DNA from: DATATB01 sp036268995
GTDB lineage: Bacteria; Planctomycetota; Planctomycetia; Pirellulales; PNKZ01
Reading direction: 5' to 3'
NCBI GenBank assembly: GCA_036268995.1
Contig: DATATB010000041.1
Span: 1-27,240 of the forward strand
Length of the DNA: 27,240 nucleotides
Shown here: piece by piece, positions 1 through 7,421 of the stretch
How positions within the stretch are numbered: position 1 is the first letter of the stretch
How the letters are laid out: each line of letters starts with the position of its first letter
Program-made: the position numbers and the translations under genes
Notes under the pieces: model-generated
Told to the model about the DNA's origin: nothing
What the model saw: the letters and a program-made list of their open reading frames with translations, nothing else
Database searches by the model: none

Positions 1-330
1 AGTTTCGCCTGTCCCGGGAATCGATGGCGACACAAACGGCGGCAGGCTGGGGACGCTGGGCGGCGCGATGCCGGGGAACGTGGGGTCGGGCGACATGATG
101 CCGGTATTGCCCGCGCGAAAAATCGACGGCGGCTCGGCCGAAGTAAGCACGTCGGCGGGATGGTTCAACGCGTCGACTGCTCCGGATTGCGGCGCGCCAA
201 ATACCGCCGGCTCCGCTGCGAGCAGATCGAGAATTGCGTCGTGGCCAGGCGGCCGGGGCGAGTTGACGTCAGAACGCGGAAGCAGGTCGGCGGGGACGAG
301 TTTTTCCAGATCGGGATTTTTTTCGTTCAT
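1..330 (-). CDS. Partial unknown protein, N-terminal 110 residues, cut by the left edge
   Basis: An open frame runs leftward from an ATG at 330 to the window edge without a stop (110 codons). A GAGG ribosome-binding site lies about 5 bases upstream of the ATG. The visible part begins MNEKNPDLEKLVPADLLPR and becomes rich in proline, serine and alanine, ending with several short PP-containing stretches. It has no signal peptide or membrane helix and looks like a flexible region. I do not recognise the family. It is separated from plsC by a strong terminator, so it probably has its own promoter between about 331 and 411. An overlapping plus-strand frame at 68-478 is taken as its shadow. The uninterrupted frame, plausible start and position just beyond a terminator support coding; the composition makes this moderately rather than highly sure. 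Confidence 0.55.
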   Translation of the reverse strand, partial: MNEKNPDLEKLVPADLLPRSDVNSPRPPGHDAILDLLAAEPAVFGAPQSGAVDALNHPADVLTSAEPPSIFRAGNTGIMSPDPTFPGIAPPSVPSLPPFVSPSIPGTGET

Positions 331-411
331 TGCGGCCTCGGAAAATCGGGATGAGACGGCAGCGCGGGTGGCGGAACGGTTGCTCGGGCCGGAGCTTGGC
401 TCGAAGCAAAA

Positions 412-469
412 AAAAAGAGCCCGGCGCAAGCAATGGTCGAAGTCGACCAGCTTGCGACGGGCTCTTTTT
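412..469. terminator. Bidirectional intrinsic terminator downstream of plsC
   Basis: Perfect 12-base arms, aaaaagagcccg at 412-423 and cgggctcttttt at 458-469, enclose a second, inner stem (cgcaagc at 425-431 with gcttgcg at 450-456, then tggtc with gacca). The result is one long hairpin with A-rich and T-rich flanks. It reads as a Rho-independent terminator on both strands. It lies 80 bases past the plsC stop, so it should end the leftward cmk-plsC transcript before the next gene starts at 330. Confidence 0.88.
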
Positions 470-550
470 GATACCTGATCTTACGTCAGGCCCTGCGGAT
501 ACCCACCTCAGCGATGTATTGCGAGATGATAGCGCAGGCAGTGGCCAATT

Positions 551-1231
551 TCAACGAAGGATTGGGCCACCGAGTTGAGATTCCGCGAGGCGCCGGTTGC
601 GGTTGGCGCGCGCGGCGGCGTGACAGGCGCGGAGGCGGCGCTCGATTTCGGCGAGAAGCTGGGCGTCGTCCAGCGCGGCGACTTGCTCGGGCCCTAGCGG
701 CTGGCCGAAGACGACTTCGATCGTGCCGGGACGTGGGAATTGCCGCTGTCGCGGCCAGGCTTGAAACGCGCCTTCGATGGCCACCGGCACCAGCGGCACG
801 CGGGCCCGTCGGGCCAGGGCGGCAAACCCGCCTTTGAGCTGCACGATTTCGCCGTCGCGCGAGCGTGTGCCTTCCGGAAAGATCAACACCATCTCGTCAT
901 CGCGCACGCGCCGTAGCGTTTCCTTGAGGCCGGAGAGGCCCAGCCCTTCGCGGTCGATGGGGATGGCGTCCAGCGAATGGATCAACCAGCCGAACGGTCC
1001 GAACGCGAACAGGGTTTCACGCGCCAGAAAATTCAGGCGACGTTGGCACGCCATGCCCAACAGCATAGGATCCAAGTGGCTTTGGTGGTTGCACAAGAGC
1101 AGGGCTCCGCCGCGCGGCGGGACCAACTGCCGGCCTCGACAGCGGACACCAAAGGCCATCACGCCGACGAGCCAGCAAAGCGTCTGGATGACGCGATACT
1201 CGAAGCGTTTGGCAACCGACCGTTGGATCAT
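551..1231 (-). CDS. plsC: 1-acyl-sn-glycerol-3-phosphate acyltransferase (PlsC/LPLAT family)
   Basis: This 226-residue protein should transfer a fatty acyl group to the sn-2 position of lysophosphatidic acid, giving phosphatidic acid at the inner face of the cytoplasmic membrane. Both hallmark motifs of the family are present: the catalytic HX4D at residues 49-54 (within NHQSHLD) and the phosphate-binding PEGTRS at 119-124. A hydrophobic stretch near residues 15-29 probably anchors it. The length fits the family. I chose the ATG at 1231 because the frame upstream to 1585 overlaps cmk and has no family similarity. The ribosome-binding site is weak. It lies 91 bases after cmk on the same strand, and cmk-plsC adjacency is familiar in other bacteria, so co-transcription is likely. 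The substrate preference is inferred from the family only. Confidence 0.88.
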   Translation of the reverse strand: MIQRSVAKRFEYRVIQTLCWLVGVMAFGVRCRGRQLVPPRGGALLLCNHQSHLDPMLLGMACQRRLNFLARETLFAFGPFGWLIHSLDAIPIDREGLGLSGLKETLRRVRDDEMVLIFPEGTRSRDGEIVQLKGGFAALARRARVPLVPVAIEGAFQAWPRQRQFPRPGTIEVVFGQPLGPEQVAALDDAQLLAEIERRLRACHAAARANRNRRLAESQLGGPILR

Positions 1232-1243
1232 TATCGAATCATC

Positions 1244-1326
1244 GTAGGTCCGGCGAGCCGAGCCGGACGGGAGTGACGTTTGGTCGCGAGCTGCGCTGGG
1301 GGTGCCGCTCGGCTCGCGGCACCTAC
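1244..1326. repeat. REP-like palindrome pair with GTAG heads, in inverted orientation
   Basis: Two 25-base units face each other between cmk and plsC. Unit 1 (1244-1268, plus) is GTAG followed by a hairpin gtccggc-gagccga-gccggac. Unit 2 (1326-1302, minus) is GTAG followed by gtgccgc-gagccga-gcggcac. The GTAG head and the seven-base loop are identical, while the stems differ by paired substitutions that preserve pairing. A GTAG tetranucleotide before a short palindrome is the known signature of REP sequences mobilised by RAYT (TnpA-REP) transposases. No such transposase is in the window. The GTAG of unit 2 contributes the TAG stop codon of cmk. Confidence 0.7.
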
Positions 1327-1976
1327 TGCGCCATTTTAGCTCGCACGATGCTCTCGAGCCGGGCGACGACTTCGTCGGGCGATAGGCCGTCGGTCCAGAT
1401 CTCCAGGGCATCGGCAGCCGGGATGAGCGGCCCGACGGCCCGGGTGCGATCGCGCGTGTCGCGCAGTTCCTGGGCCGCCAGCACCTCGTCGAAGCCCAAG
1501 TGTTCGCCGCGGGCTTCGAGATCCCGCATCCGGCGGCGGGCACGTTCGGCGGGACTGGCGGTGACAAAAAACTTGCACTCGGCATGTGGAAAGACGACGG
1601 TTCCCTGGTCGCGGCCTTCGCTCACCACGTTGTGCTGTCCGGCGGCCGCGCGTTGCAGCTCGACCAGGTGCTCGCGCACGGCCGGATTGTCGGCCGCGTA
1701 ATGCGTCAACGCGGTGATGTCGGCCGACCGAATCGTGCTGGTCACGTCTTCGCCCGCCAGCAGCACGCGATCGCCGGCGAGCTCGATGTGCAGCGTCCGG
1801 GCCAGGGCCGCCAGGGCCGCGGCATCGGCCAGCTCGAGCTTTTGACGCAGGGCGGCCAGCACGACGGCGCGGTACATCGCGCCGGTATCGAGAAACCGAA
1901 ATCCCAGCCGGCGGGCCAAGGCCCGAGCTGCGCTGCTTTTGCCGGCACCGGCCGGGCCATCGATGACGACAATCAT
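1323..1976 (-). CDS. cmk: Cytidylate kinase
   Basis: This 217-residue protein phosphorylates CMP and dCMP with ATP in the cytoplasm, feeding CTP and dCTP synthesis and, through CTP, phospholipid synthesis. It opens with the P-loop GPAGAGKSS (residues 7-15), followed by DTGAMYRA from residue 30, the CMP-binding strand EGRDQGTVVFP, and an Arg-rich lid (RARRRMRDLEARG). Length and order match bacterial Cmk. The usual Ile of GRDIGT is Gln here. The ATG at 1976 places the P-loop at the expected distance, though no strong ribosome-binding site precedes it. The gene ends inside a REP-like repeat, whose GTAG supplies the stop codon. It lies upstream of plsC and is probably co-transcribed with it. Confidence 0.95.
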   Translation of the reverse strand: MIVVIDGPAGAGKSSAARALARRLGFRFLDTGAMYRAVVLAALRQKLELADAAALAALARTLHIELAGDRVLLAGEDVTSTIRSADITALTHYAADNPAVREHLVELQRAAAGQHNVVSEGRDQGTVVFPHAECKFFVTASPAERARRRMRDLEARGEHLGFDEVLAAQELRDTRDRTRAVGPLIPAADALEIWTDGLSPDEVVARLESIVRAKMAQ

Positions 1977-2007
1977 AAGTTGACCGTATTCATACCCCTG
2001 ACCCTAC

Positions 2008-2053
2008 CCTCTCCCGCCTTCGGCCCGAGCTCAGGCCGAGGCAAGGGGAGAGG
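2008..2053 (-). repeat. Intergenic inverted repeat, possible weak terminator
   Basis: Cctctcccgccttcggcc at 2008-2025 pairs, with small bulges, with ggccgaggcaaggggagagg at 2034-2053. The structure fills most of the 92-base gap after the stop of the 933-residue gene. There is no T tract on the minus strand, so a terminator role is uncertain; it may be a dispersed palindrome. Confidence 0.5.
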
Positions 2054-2068
2054 AGGCGACGTTTACCA

Positions 2069-4870
2069 TTACCATAGCGCTTCGATCTGTACCCATTCGT
2101 ATGCCGACAAGTCGACGGCCACGCGATCGCCTTCGATCGGCAGGTCGGTCAGTGGATTGCCGAGCAAGTCCACTTGCCGGGCCAGCCGCGGCGTGCGGAA
2201 CGTGCGCAAGTGTACGCGGCCGGCGCGGCCCTCGGTTTCCAACAACCGCACGCGAAAACCGGTGGCCGACCCAGCCTCGCCGGTCACCTCCCAATGCGTG
2301 GCGATCACGTTGCGAACATCCACGTGGAACAGCCAACGCGAGCTATTTTCCGCGCTCGGCACAGGCGCATCGGTCACCACGCTCAGGGGATCATGCCATT
2401 CCAATGCCGCAGCGGCGGGATGGGCGACGTCAACGCCGATACCCAGCGAAAAAGTCCGCCGGCTTTCGCCGCGCACCACCAGCAGCGTATCGAGCATGCG
2501 CTCGCCGTTAAAGCGGTGATAGGGAAGGCCGCCGGAAAAGATGGCGGTTCGCGCGGCGCCTTCGCGCAGCTCGATGAACTCGGGAGCTTCGAGCCGGCGA
2601 TTGCTGGTCGGCTGCACGGTGCCGGCCACGCTGCGCAACATTTCGGCCGCCTCGTCGGCCCAGGCAAAACGCGCGGCATAATACGAATTCCACGGATCGG
2701 CGCGAGGCTCTTCGCGCACGTCGAGTTCGACTTCGAGCCGCACGACGCGCACGCCCCGCCAGATTTGCAGCCGTTGCACAAATGCAGCCAGCGGCCGGTT
2801 TTCGGGATCGACGAGCTGGCCCCGGCTGATGATTTCGCCAAACGCCGTGCCCGCCGCGGTGACTTCGATCTTTTCGGCCACCATCCGCGAGTATTGGGCC
2901 GTCTCGTCGGGATCACGCCAGACGTCGCCCGGCTTGGGACGCGGGGCAGGCAGGCGCAGGGCCAGTTGCTGGCTCACGCGGTTGCCGCGCTGGCCGGGAA
3001 CGTAGATCGAGCGGATGCCGCCGGTGGTCGGGTGGATGCTGACTTCGAAGAATTCGTTGCGCAGCGCGAGCGCTTCGGCCAGCGGCTTGCCGCGCTTCGG
3101 CGGTTCCTGGCCGGCCACCATCCACGCCACGCCGCAGGCCGGCACGTCGACCATCGCCAGCTTGCGCTGGCCATCCTGTTGGACGGCCAGCACCGGGCCC
3201 TGGCAAGCAGGCAGCGACGCCAGGCCGGAAACGTCGACCGCCGCGCGGCGGCTGAAACTGCTGGCATTGACGATCGCATATCCGCGCGGGCCGCCACTTC
3301 GGCTGCCGGACAACGCAGCTGCCAGCCGCGCGGCCGCCACGTCGCGCTGGCGGGCCAACTCGACGAGCGGTGTGGGTTCGGCTTCCGCGGGTTCGGCTAC
3401 TTCGCCGACGCTCGATGCCGGCTCGCGGCGGCCGGTCGCCAGGCCTTCGAACACCTCGATCGCCTCGCGGGATGCGTGCATCGATCGCCGGGCGTGCAGA
3501 TCGATCGAACGCGATAGCGAATCGGAGTGCTCACGAATGATTGCCTGCCGCAAGTATGGCGCGCGGTACTGGTCGGGCTTGAACCGCGTCAGATCGCCCG
3601 GCCGATCGGTTTGGCTGAAATAGTCGGAAAGCGTCATGAATTTGCCCAGCACCGCCCCGTAGGCCGACATCCGCTTCAGGTCGCTGAAAAACGGGCTGAC
3701 GCGCCCGGGCCAATGGGCAAACACGATGGTCGCCACGTGATCCATGTCCATGGATTCACCGATGCGGCGTGGCAGGTTTAAGAAACTGCCCGGCGCGTGG
3801 GCGTCCAGCGGCAGCCGGCAGAGCGCGTCGATCGCGGTAGAGCCAAAGCCTTCCCAGCGGGTTTTGCACTGATCGCTTTGCGGGAATTGGCCGTCATCGA
3901 GTGTCAGGTGCAACGCGCCCTGATAGCCCAATTGGCTGAGCACCAGCGGCAGCGCGGGCGATAGGCCGAAGCGCCGCCTGCCGTACACGGTCGGCCGGCG
4001 GCCCAGCACGCGGTCGAAAGCTGCTAGCCCGCGGCGGAACTCGTCCAGAATGGACTCCAGCGGCAGCAGCGGCAACTCGGCTTCGTCGAACTCGCCGCCG
4101 ACGATATCGGCCGTTTGATGATCCAGCGCCAGGCGCAAAGCCGCGAGCGTTTGCGGCTCGTCGGCCGCCATGCGCTCGAGCGCTTCGCCGGTGAGCAGCA
4201 GGTTTGTCGGCGTCCCACCGGTCAACTCTTGCTGCAAGTCGGTGCCCAAGGTGGTGCGGGCCACCAGCGTGAGATCGATAAAGTACGAGTTAACCGGATA
4301 AAAGCGTTCGCGGGCTTCTGTGAGCACCTCGAACGCATTGCGGAGGTGCAAGCGGGCCTGCTCGCCGTCGTGCGCCATGGCCGCGGCCGCGGCGGCACGC
4401 AGCTCATTGGCCAACTGCGTTTCATCGATGTTGCTCATGTACCGCATCTGCCGGGTCAGCAGCTCGGTGAGCAGGTAACCGGTGCCGAAGGCTAGAAAGT
4501 CCTCGGCCAAGGCCGGCTCGACGCCGCCATCTCCGCCGGTGAGCGGCTCCAGGGCAGCCGTGACAATCTGTCGGCGGTCGGCCAGGCGGCGCACCACGTG
4601 CGCCCCCTCGCTTTTGGCCCGGGCCGGCCAGCCGGCCAGCAGCAGCGATTCGCTGGCCTCGGGAATAAGGATCAGGCGGCCGGCCAGGTTGTCCGGTGGG
4701 CTGTCGGCCCGATACCAGGTGGGCAGGCGGTCGGCCGAGGCGATCAGGGCGGGGTGCCAGAGCGCCGACCAGGCGGCCAACAGGCCTTCGGCTTCGGCGG
4801 CCTCGTGGTGGACCGGAAAGTCTTCGAGGCTATGGCAGGGGAGCAGGACGATCAGTTCATCGAATTTCAT
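2069..4870 (-). CDS. Large glycosidase-like protein, GH38 alpha-mannosidase-related
   Basis: The 933-residue protein has no signal peptide and is probably cytoplasmic. Its C-terminal half resembles the beta-rich C-terminal domains of family 38 glycoside hydrolases: a conserved-looking opening ALRNEFFEVSIHPTTGGIRS, then WNSYYAARFAW, and a final beta region. The N-terminal half has features compatible with a GH38/GH57-type barrel (for example ADIVGGEFDEAELPLLPLES and YGRRRFGLSPALPLVLSQLG). However, I do not see the usual N-terminal HxHxD metal-binding signature. It instead begins DELIVLLPCHSLEDFPVHHE, so catalytic activity and substrate are unproven. The ATG at 4870 lacks a clear ribosome-binding site but no other start fits better. 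It is divergent from the pilM-like operon and is followed on the same strand by cmk, 92 bases away. Confidence 0.55.
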   Translation of the reverse strand: MKFDELIVLLPCHSLEDFPVHHEAAEAEGLLAAWSALWHPALIASADRLPTWYRADSPPDNLAGRLILIPEASESLLLAGWPARAKSEGAHVVRRLADRRQIVTAALEPLTGGDGGVEPALAEDFLAFGTGYLLTELLTRQMRYMSNIDETQLANELRAAAAAAMAHDGEQARLHLRNAFEVLTEARERFYPVNSYFIDLTLVARTTLGTDLQQELTGGTPTNLLLTGEALERMAADEPQTLAALRLALDHQTADIVGGEFDEAELPLLPLESILDEFRRGLAAFDRVLGRRPTVYGRRRFGLSPALPLVLSQLGYQGALHLTLDDGQFPQSDQCKTRWEGFGSTAIDALCRLPLDAHAPGSFLNLPRRIGESMDMDHVATIVFAHWPGRVSPFFSDLKRMSAYGAVLGKFMTLSDYFSQTDRPGDLTRFKPDQYRAPYLRQAIIREHSDSLSRSIDLHARRSMHASREAIEVFEGLATGRREPASSVGEVAEPAEAEPTPLVELARQRDVAAARLAAALSGSRSGGPRGYAIVNASSFSRRAAVDVSGLASLPACQGPVLAVQQDGQRKLAMVDVPACGVAWMVAGQEPPKRGKPLAEALALRNEFFEVSIHPTTGGIRSIYVPGQRGNRVSQQLALRLPAPRPKPGDVWRDPDETAQYSRMVAEKIEVTAAGTAFGEIISRGQLVDPENRPLAAFVQRLQIWRGVRVVRLEVELDVREEPRADPWNSYYAARFAWADEAAEMLRSVAGTVQPTSNRRLEAPEFIELREGAARTAIFSGGLPYHRFNGERMLDTLLVVRGESRRTFSLGIGVDVAHPAAAALEWHDPLSVVTDAPVPSAENSSRWLFHVDVRNVIATHWEVTGEAGSATGFRVRLLETEGRAGRVHLRTFRTPRLARQVDLLGNPLTDLPIEGDRVAVDLSAYEWVQIEALW

Positions 4871-4928
4871 CGGTCACACGATAGTCCCTGCCACCGGCTG
4901 CGTCGAGCGGGTGGGCCGTGCGGCGCAG

Positions 4929-5018
4929 CCCATAAAGCCGCGACCGGTGGTCGCGGGGGGCATGAACCGCGACCACCGGTCGCGGCTTTATGGGGCGATG
5001 GACCGCGGCTTTGTGGGG
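4929..5018. repeat. Perfect 28-base inverted repeat of hairpin units plus a partial third copy
   Basis: Arms 4929-4956 and 4967-4994 are perfect reverse complements around a 10-base loop. Each arm is itself a hairpin (ccgcgacc with ggtcgcgg around three bases) flanked by cataaag or ctttatg. A degraded third copy, ending ccgcggctttgtgggg, follows at about 5002-5018. This looks like a REP-type mobile palindrome in the divergent promoter region between the GH38-like gene and the pilM-like gene. Whether it acts on transcription cannot be told. Confidence 0.75.
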
Positions 5019-5046
5019 GTAAACCGGGCCGAGAATTCGTTTTTCG

Positions 5047-5076
5047 TTGACAGCCGCCGCGGGCAGCCCTTAGATT
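5047..5076 (+). promoter_or_regulatory. Candidate sigma70 promoter of the pilM-like operon
   Basis: A perfect -35 hexamer TTGACA lies at 5047-5052. The -10 can be TTAGAT at 5070 (17-base spacer) or TAGATT at 5071 (18-base spacer). Transcription would start near 5083, leaving a leader of about 120 bases before the ATG at 5206. It lies downstream of the palindromic repeat, so the repeat is outside the transcript. Confidence 0.5.
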
Positions 5077-5205
5077 TGATGATTGGGGAAATCGTCGGCA
5101 GCCAATCGCGCGTATCTGCCCATCTGCGACCTGTCCTGGTCCACCCGGCTGCTGACCAGCGCGCGATTGTCCCCTGACGTCGGAACAACGAAAAAAGAGG
5201 TCGTC

Positions 5206-7356
5206 ATGGCGAAACCAAGCGCCGTGTGGGGAATTGATATCGGTCAGTCGGCCCTCAAGGCATTGCGTTGCCGGCCAGGCGAAGAAGGCGGCCGAATCAC
5301 TGCCGACGCGTTCGATTACATCGAGTATCCCAAGCTGCTGAGCCAGCCCGACGCCGATGCCTCGGAGCTCGTTCACGATGCCTTGAAGACGTTTCTGTCG
5401 CGCAACTCGCTGCGTGGCGATCGGGTCGTGATCAGCGTGTCGGGCCAGAGCGGCCTGGCCCGCTTCATCAAGCTTCCGCCGGTCGAGTCCAGCAAGATTC
5501 CGGACATCGTCAAATACGAGGCCAAGCAGCAGATTCCCTTTCCGCTGGAAGACGTGGTCTGGGACTATCAGCAGATGATGGGCTCGAGCACCAGCGAAGG
5601 CTTCGCTCTGGACGCCGAGGTGGGCCTGTTCGCCATGAAGCGCGACCAGGTGTACAAGGTGTTGCAGCCGTTCGATCGGGTGGACGTGGAAGTCGACGTG
5701 ATCCAGCTCACGCCGCTGGCCCTGTACAACTACGTCGTGTTCGACCAGTTCACGGATTTGCCCTCGATCGACGACTACGACCCAGAGAACCCGCCGAAAT
5801 CGCTGGTGGTCTTGTCGCTGGGGACCGAGACGACGGACCTGGTAGTGACCAACGGCTTCCGCGTCTGGCAGCGGAGCATCCCGATCGGTGGCAATCATTT
5901 TACCAAGGCGCTGACCAAGGAGCTGAAGCTCAACTTCGCCACGGCCGAGCACTTGAAGCGGAATGCCTCGCAGGCCGAAGACCCCAAGGCCCTGTTCCAG
6001 GCCATGCGGCCGGTGTTCAACGACCTGCTGACCGAAGTGCAGCGCTCGTTGGGATACTTCAAGAATATCGACCGCACGGCGGACATCAGCCGGGTAGTGG
6101 CGCTCGGCAACGTGATGAAGCTGCCCGGCCTGCAGCGCTACTTGCAGCAGAACCTGGGTTACGACCTGGCCAAGGTCGACAGCTTCCGCGGGCTCTCTGG
6201 CAGCGGCGTGGTCGATGCGCCCGCCTTCAAGGAAAACCTGCTGGCCTACGGCGTGTGCTACGGCCTGTGTCTGCAAGGGCTGCGCGCGGGCAAGCTCGAT
6301 ACCAACCTGCTGCCGCGCGAGATCATGCGGTATCGGATGATCCGGGCCAAAAAGCCCTGGGTCGCCGCGGCGGCCGCGCTGCTGCTGCTGGGCTGTAGCG
6401 CCAGTTATTTCCGGCATTTTACGGCGTTGGAGAGCGTATCGCTGGACCCGGCCAGCCCGAATTCGTTCAGCACGGCCAAGCAGAGTGCCGACGGCTTTAT
6501 CCGCGATGCCGGCGAATGGGAGCAGCATTTCGACGAGGCCAAGACGGTGTTCGTCAAAACCGACGAAGTCGGACAAAGCCTGCTGCAAAACATGACCCAT
6601 CGCGAGCTCTGGCTGCGGCTGCTGAAGGCCGTGAACGTGTGCCTGCCGCGCAACGGCGACGCCAAGGAGCGGCCCAAAGACATCGCCAAGCGCGAAGAAA
6701 TCAAGTGCGATGCCTTCGAGTGCCGCTGGGTGGAGCGGCTCGAAGACTGGCATGCGGAAACCCTGAAGCACAACCAGAAGGGGACGTCGCCGCCTGCCGA
6801 CGCTGCCGTGCCTCCCCCGATGGATCCGACCGCCATGGCCGAAGACGCGAATGCCCCGCCGCCGGATCCGAATGCTCCGCCCCCGCCGGCCATGCCGGCA
6901 GGGCCTACGGGCCCTGGCTGGGTGTTTAAGGTCGATGCGCATCATTATCACAACGGCGACCCGCGCAACGAGGGCGTGACCTTTGTCCGCAACACGCTGT
7001 TGAAGAACTTGGCGCAGGACGAAATGCCCCTGCCGACAAGTCAACGCGTCGACGGCGGGCCAAAATTCTTTCCGGTCAAAAAGCTGGGCATCGAGTATCC
7101 CATGATGCTCGGTCGGCCGCTGCCCGAGCAGTACCAACTGGCGCTGAGCGAAGAAGAGCAGGGCGATAACAACGGCGCGATGTTCGGCGAACAGCAGCAG
7201 CAATCGAAATTTCAGACGCTGACCCGGCTGGACTTCACCATCGAGTTTTGCTGGCGTCCGCCGAGCGATCAGAAGCCGGCGGTGCAGGATGCCGGCTCGG
7301 CGACTCCCGAGGGGCAGCCGGCGGCGGGGGCCAATGACCAGGCGGCGCAGCCATAG
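5206..7356 (+). CDS. pilM: PilM-like actin-fold ATPase fused to a PilN-like membrane segment
   Basis: The 716-residue protein starts at ATG 5206, preceded by aaagagg six bases away; a longer frame from 5083 lacks this. Residues 1 to about 360 are a full PilM domain: the nucleotide-binding opening WGIDIGQSALKAL, the typical VISVSGQSGLARFIKLPPV and KYEAKQQIPFPLEDVVWDYQ stretches, and the phosphate-2-like SLGTETTDLVV near 203-213. PilM is the cytoplasmic ATPase-fold partner that binds the N-terminal NLLP motif of PilN in type IV pilus alignment complexes. Here an NLLP motif (367-370) follows in the same chain, then a membrane helix (about 386-402), then a periplasmic part of about 300 residues interrupted by a proline-rich linker near 529-568. 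That layout suggests a PilM-PilN fusion. It heads a four-gene operon ending in a secretin. The PilM call is firm; the fusion reading is inference. Confidence 0.85.
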   Translation: MAKPSAVWGIDIGQSALKALRCRPGEEGGRITADAFDYIEYPKLLSQPDADASELVHDALKTFLSRNSLRGDRVVISVSGQSGLARFIKLPPVESSKIPDIVKYEAKQQIPFPLEDVVWDYQQMMGSSTSEGFALDAEVGLFAMKRDQVYKVLQPFDRVDVEVDVIQLTPLALYNYVVFDQFTDLPSIDDYDPENPPKSLVVLSLGTETTDLVVTNGFRVWQRSIPIGGNHFTKALTKELKLNFATAEHLKRNASQAEDPKALFQAMRPVFNDLLTEVQRSLGYFKNIDRTADISRVVALGNVMKLPGLQRYLQQNLGYDLAKVDSFRGLSGSGVVDAPAFKENLLAYGVCYGLCLQGLRAGKLDTNLLPREIMRYRMIRAKKPWVAAAAALLLLGCSASYFRHFTALESVSLDPASPNSFSTAKQSADGFIRDAGEWEQHFDEAKTVFVKTDEVGQSLLQNMTHRELWLRLLKAVNVCLPRNGDAKERPKDIAKREEIKCDAFECRWVERLEDWHAETLKHNQKGTSPPADAAVPPPMDPTAMAEDANAPPPDPNAPPPPAMPAGPTGPGWVFKVDAHHYHNGDPRNEGVTFVRNTLLKNLAQDEMPLPTSQRVDGGPKFFPVKKLGIEYPMMLGRPLPEQYQLALSEEEQGDNNGAMFGEQQQQSKFQTLTRLDFTIEFCWRPPSDQKPAVQDAGSATPEGQPAAGANDQAAQP

Positions 7357-7421
7357 ATTGCGGAGTCCATCTAGTCGGCGGCTGTTTTGTACGTTGTTTT
7401 TGAGAACCAGGTGCTTGTGCG

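Noticed and set aside
1232..1585. N-terminal extension of plsC by 118 residues
   Set aside because: It overlaps cmk in another frame and contains no acyltransferase features; the ATG at 1231 gives a normal-length protein.
2174..3517. A 447-residue plus-strand frame over the GH38-like gene
   Set aside because: It is His/Arg/Ala-rich, has no recognisable motif and lies antisense to a gene with family-like segments.
4867..7203. A 778-residue minus-strand frame across the pilM-like gene
   Set aside because: It is antisense to a clear PilM domain and its composition is that of a shadow frame.
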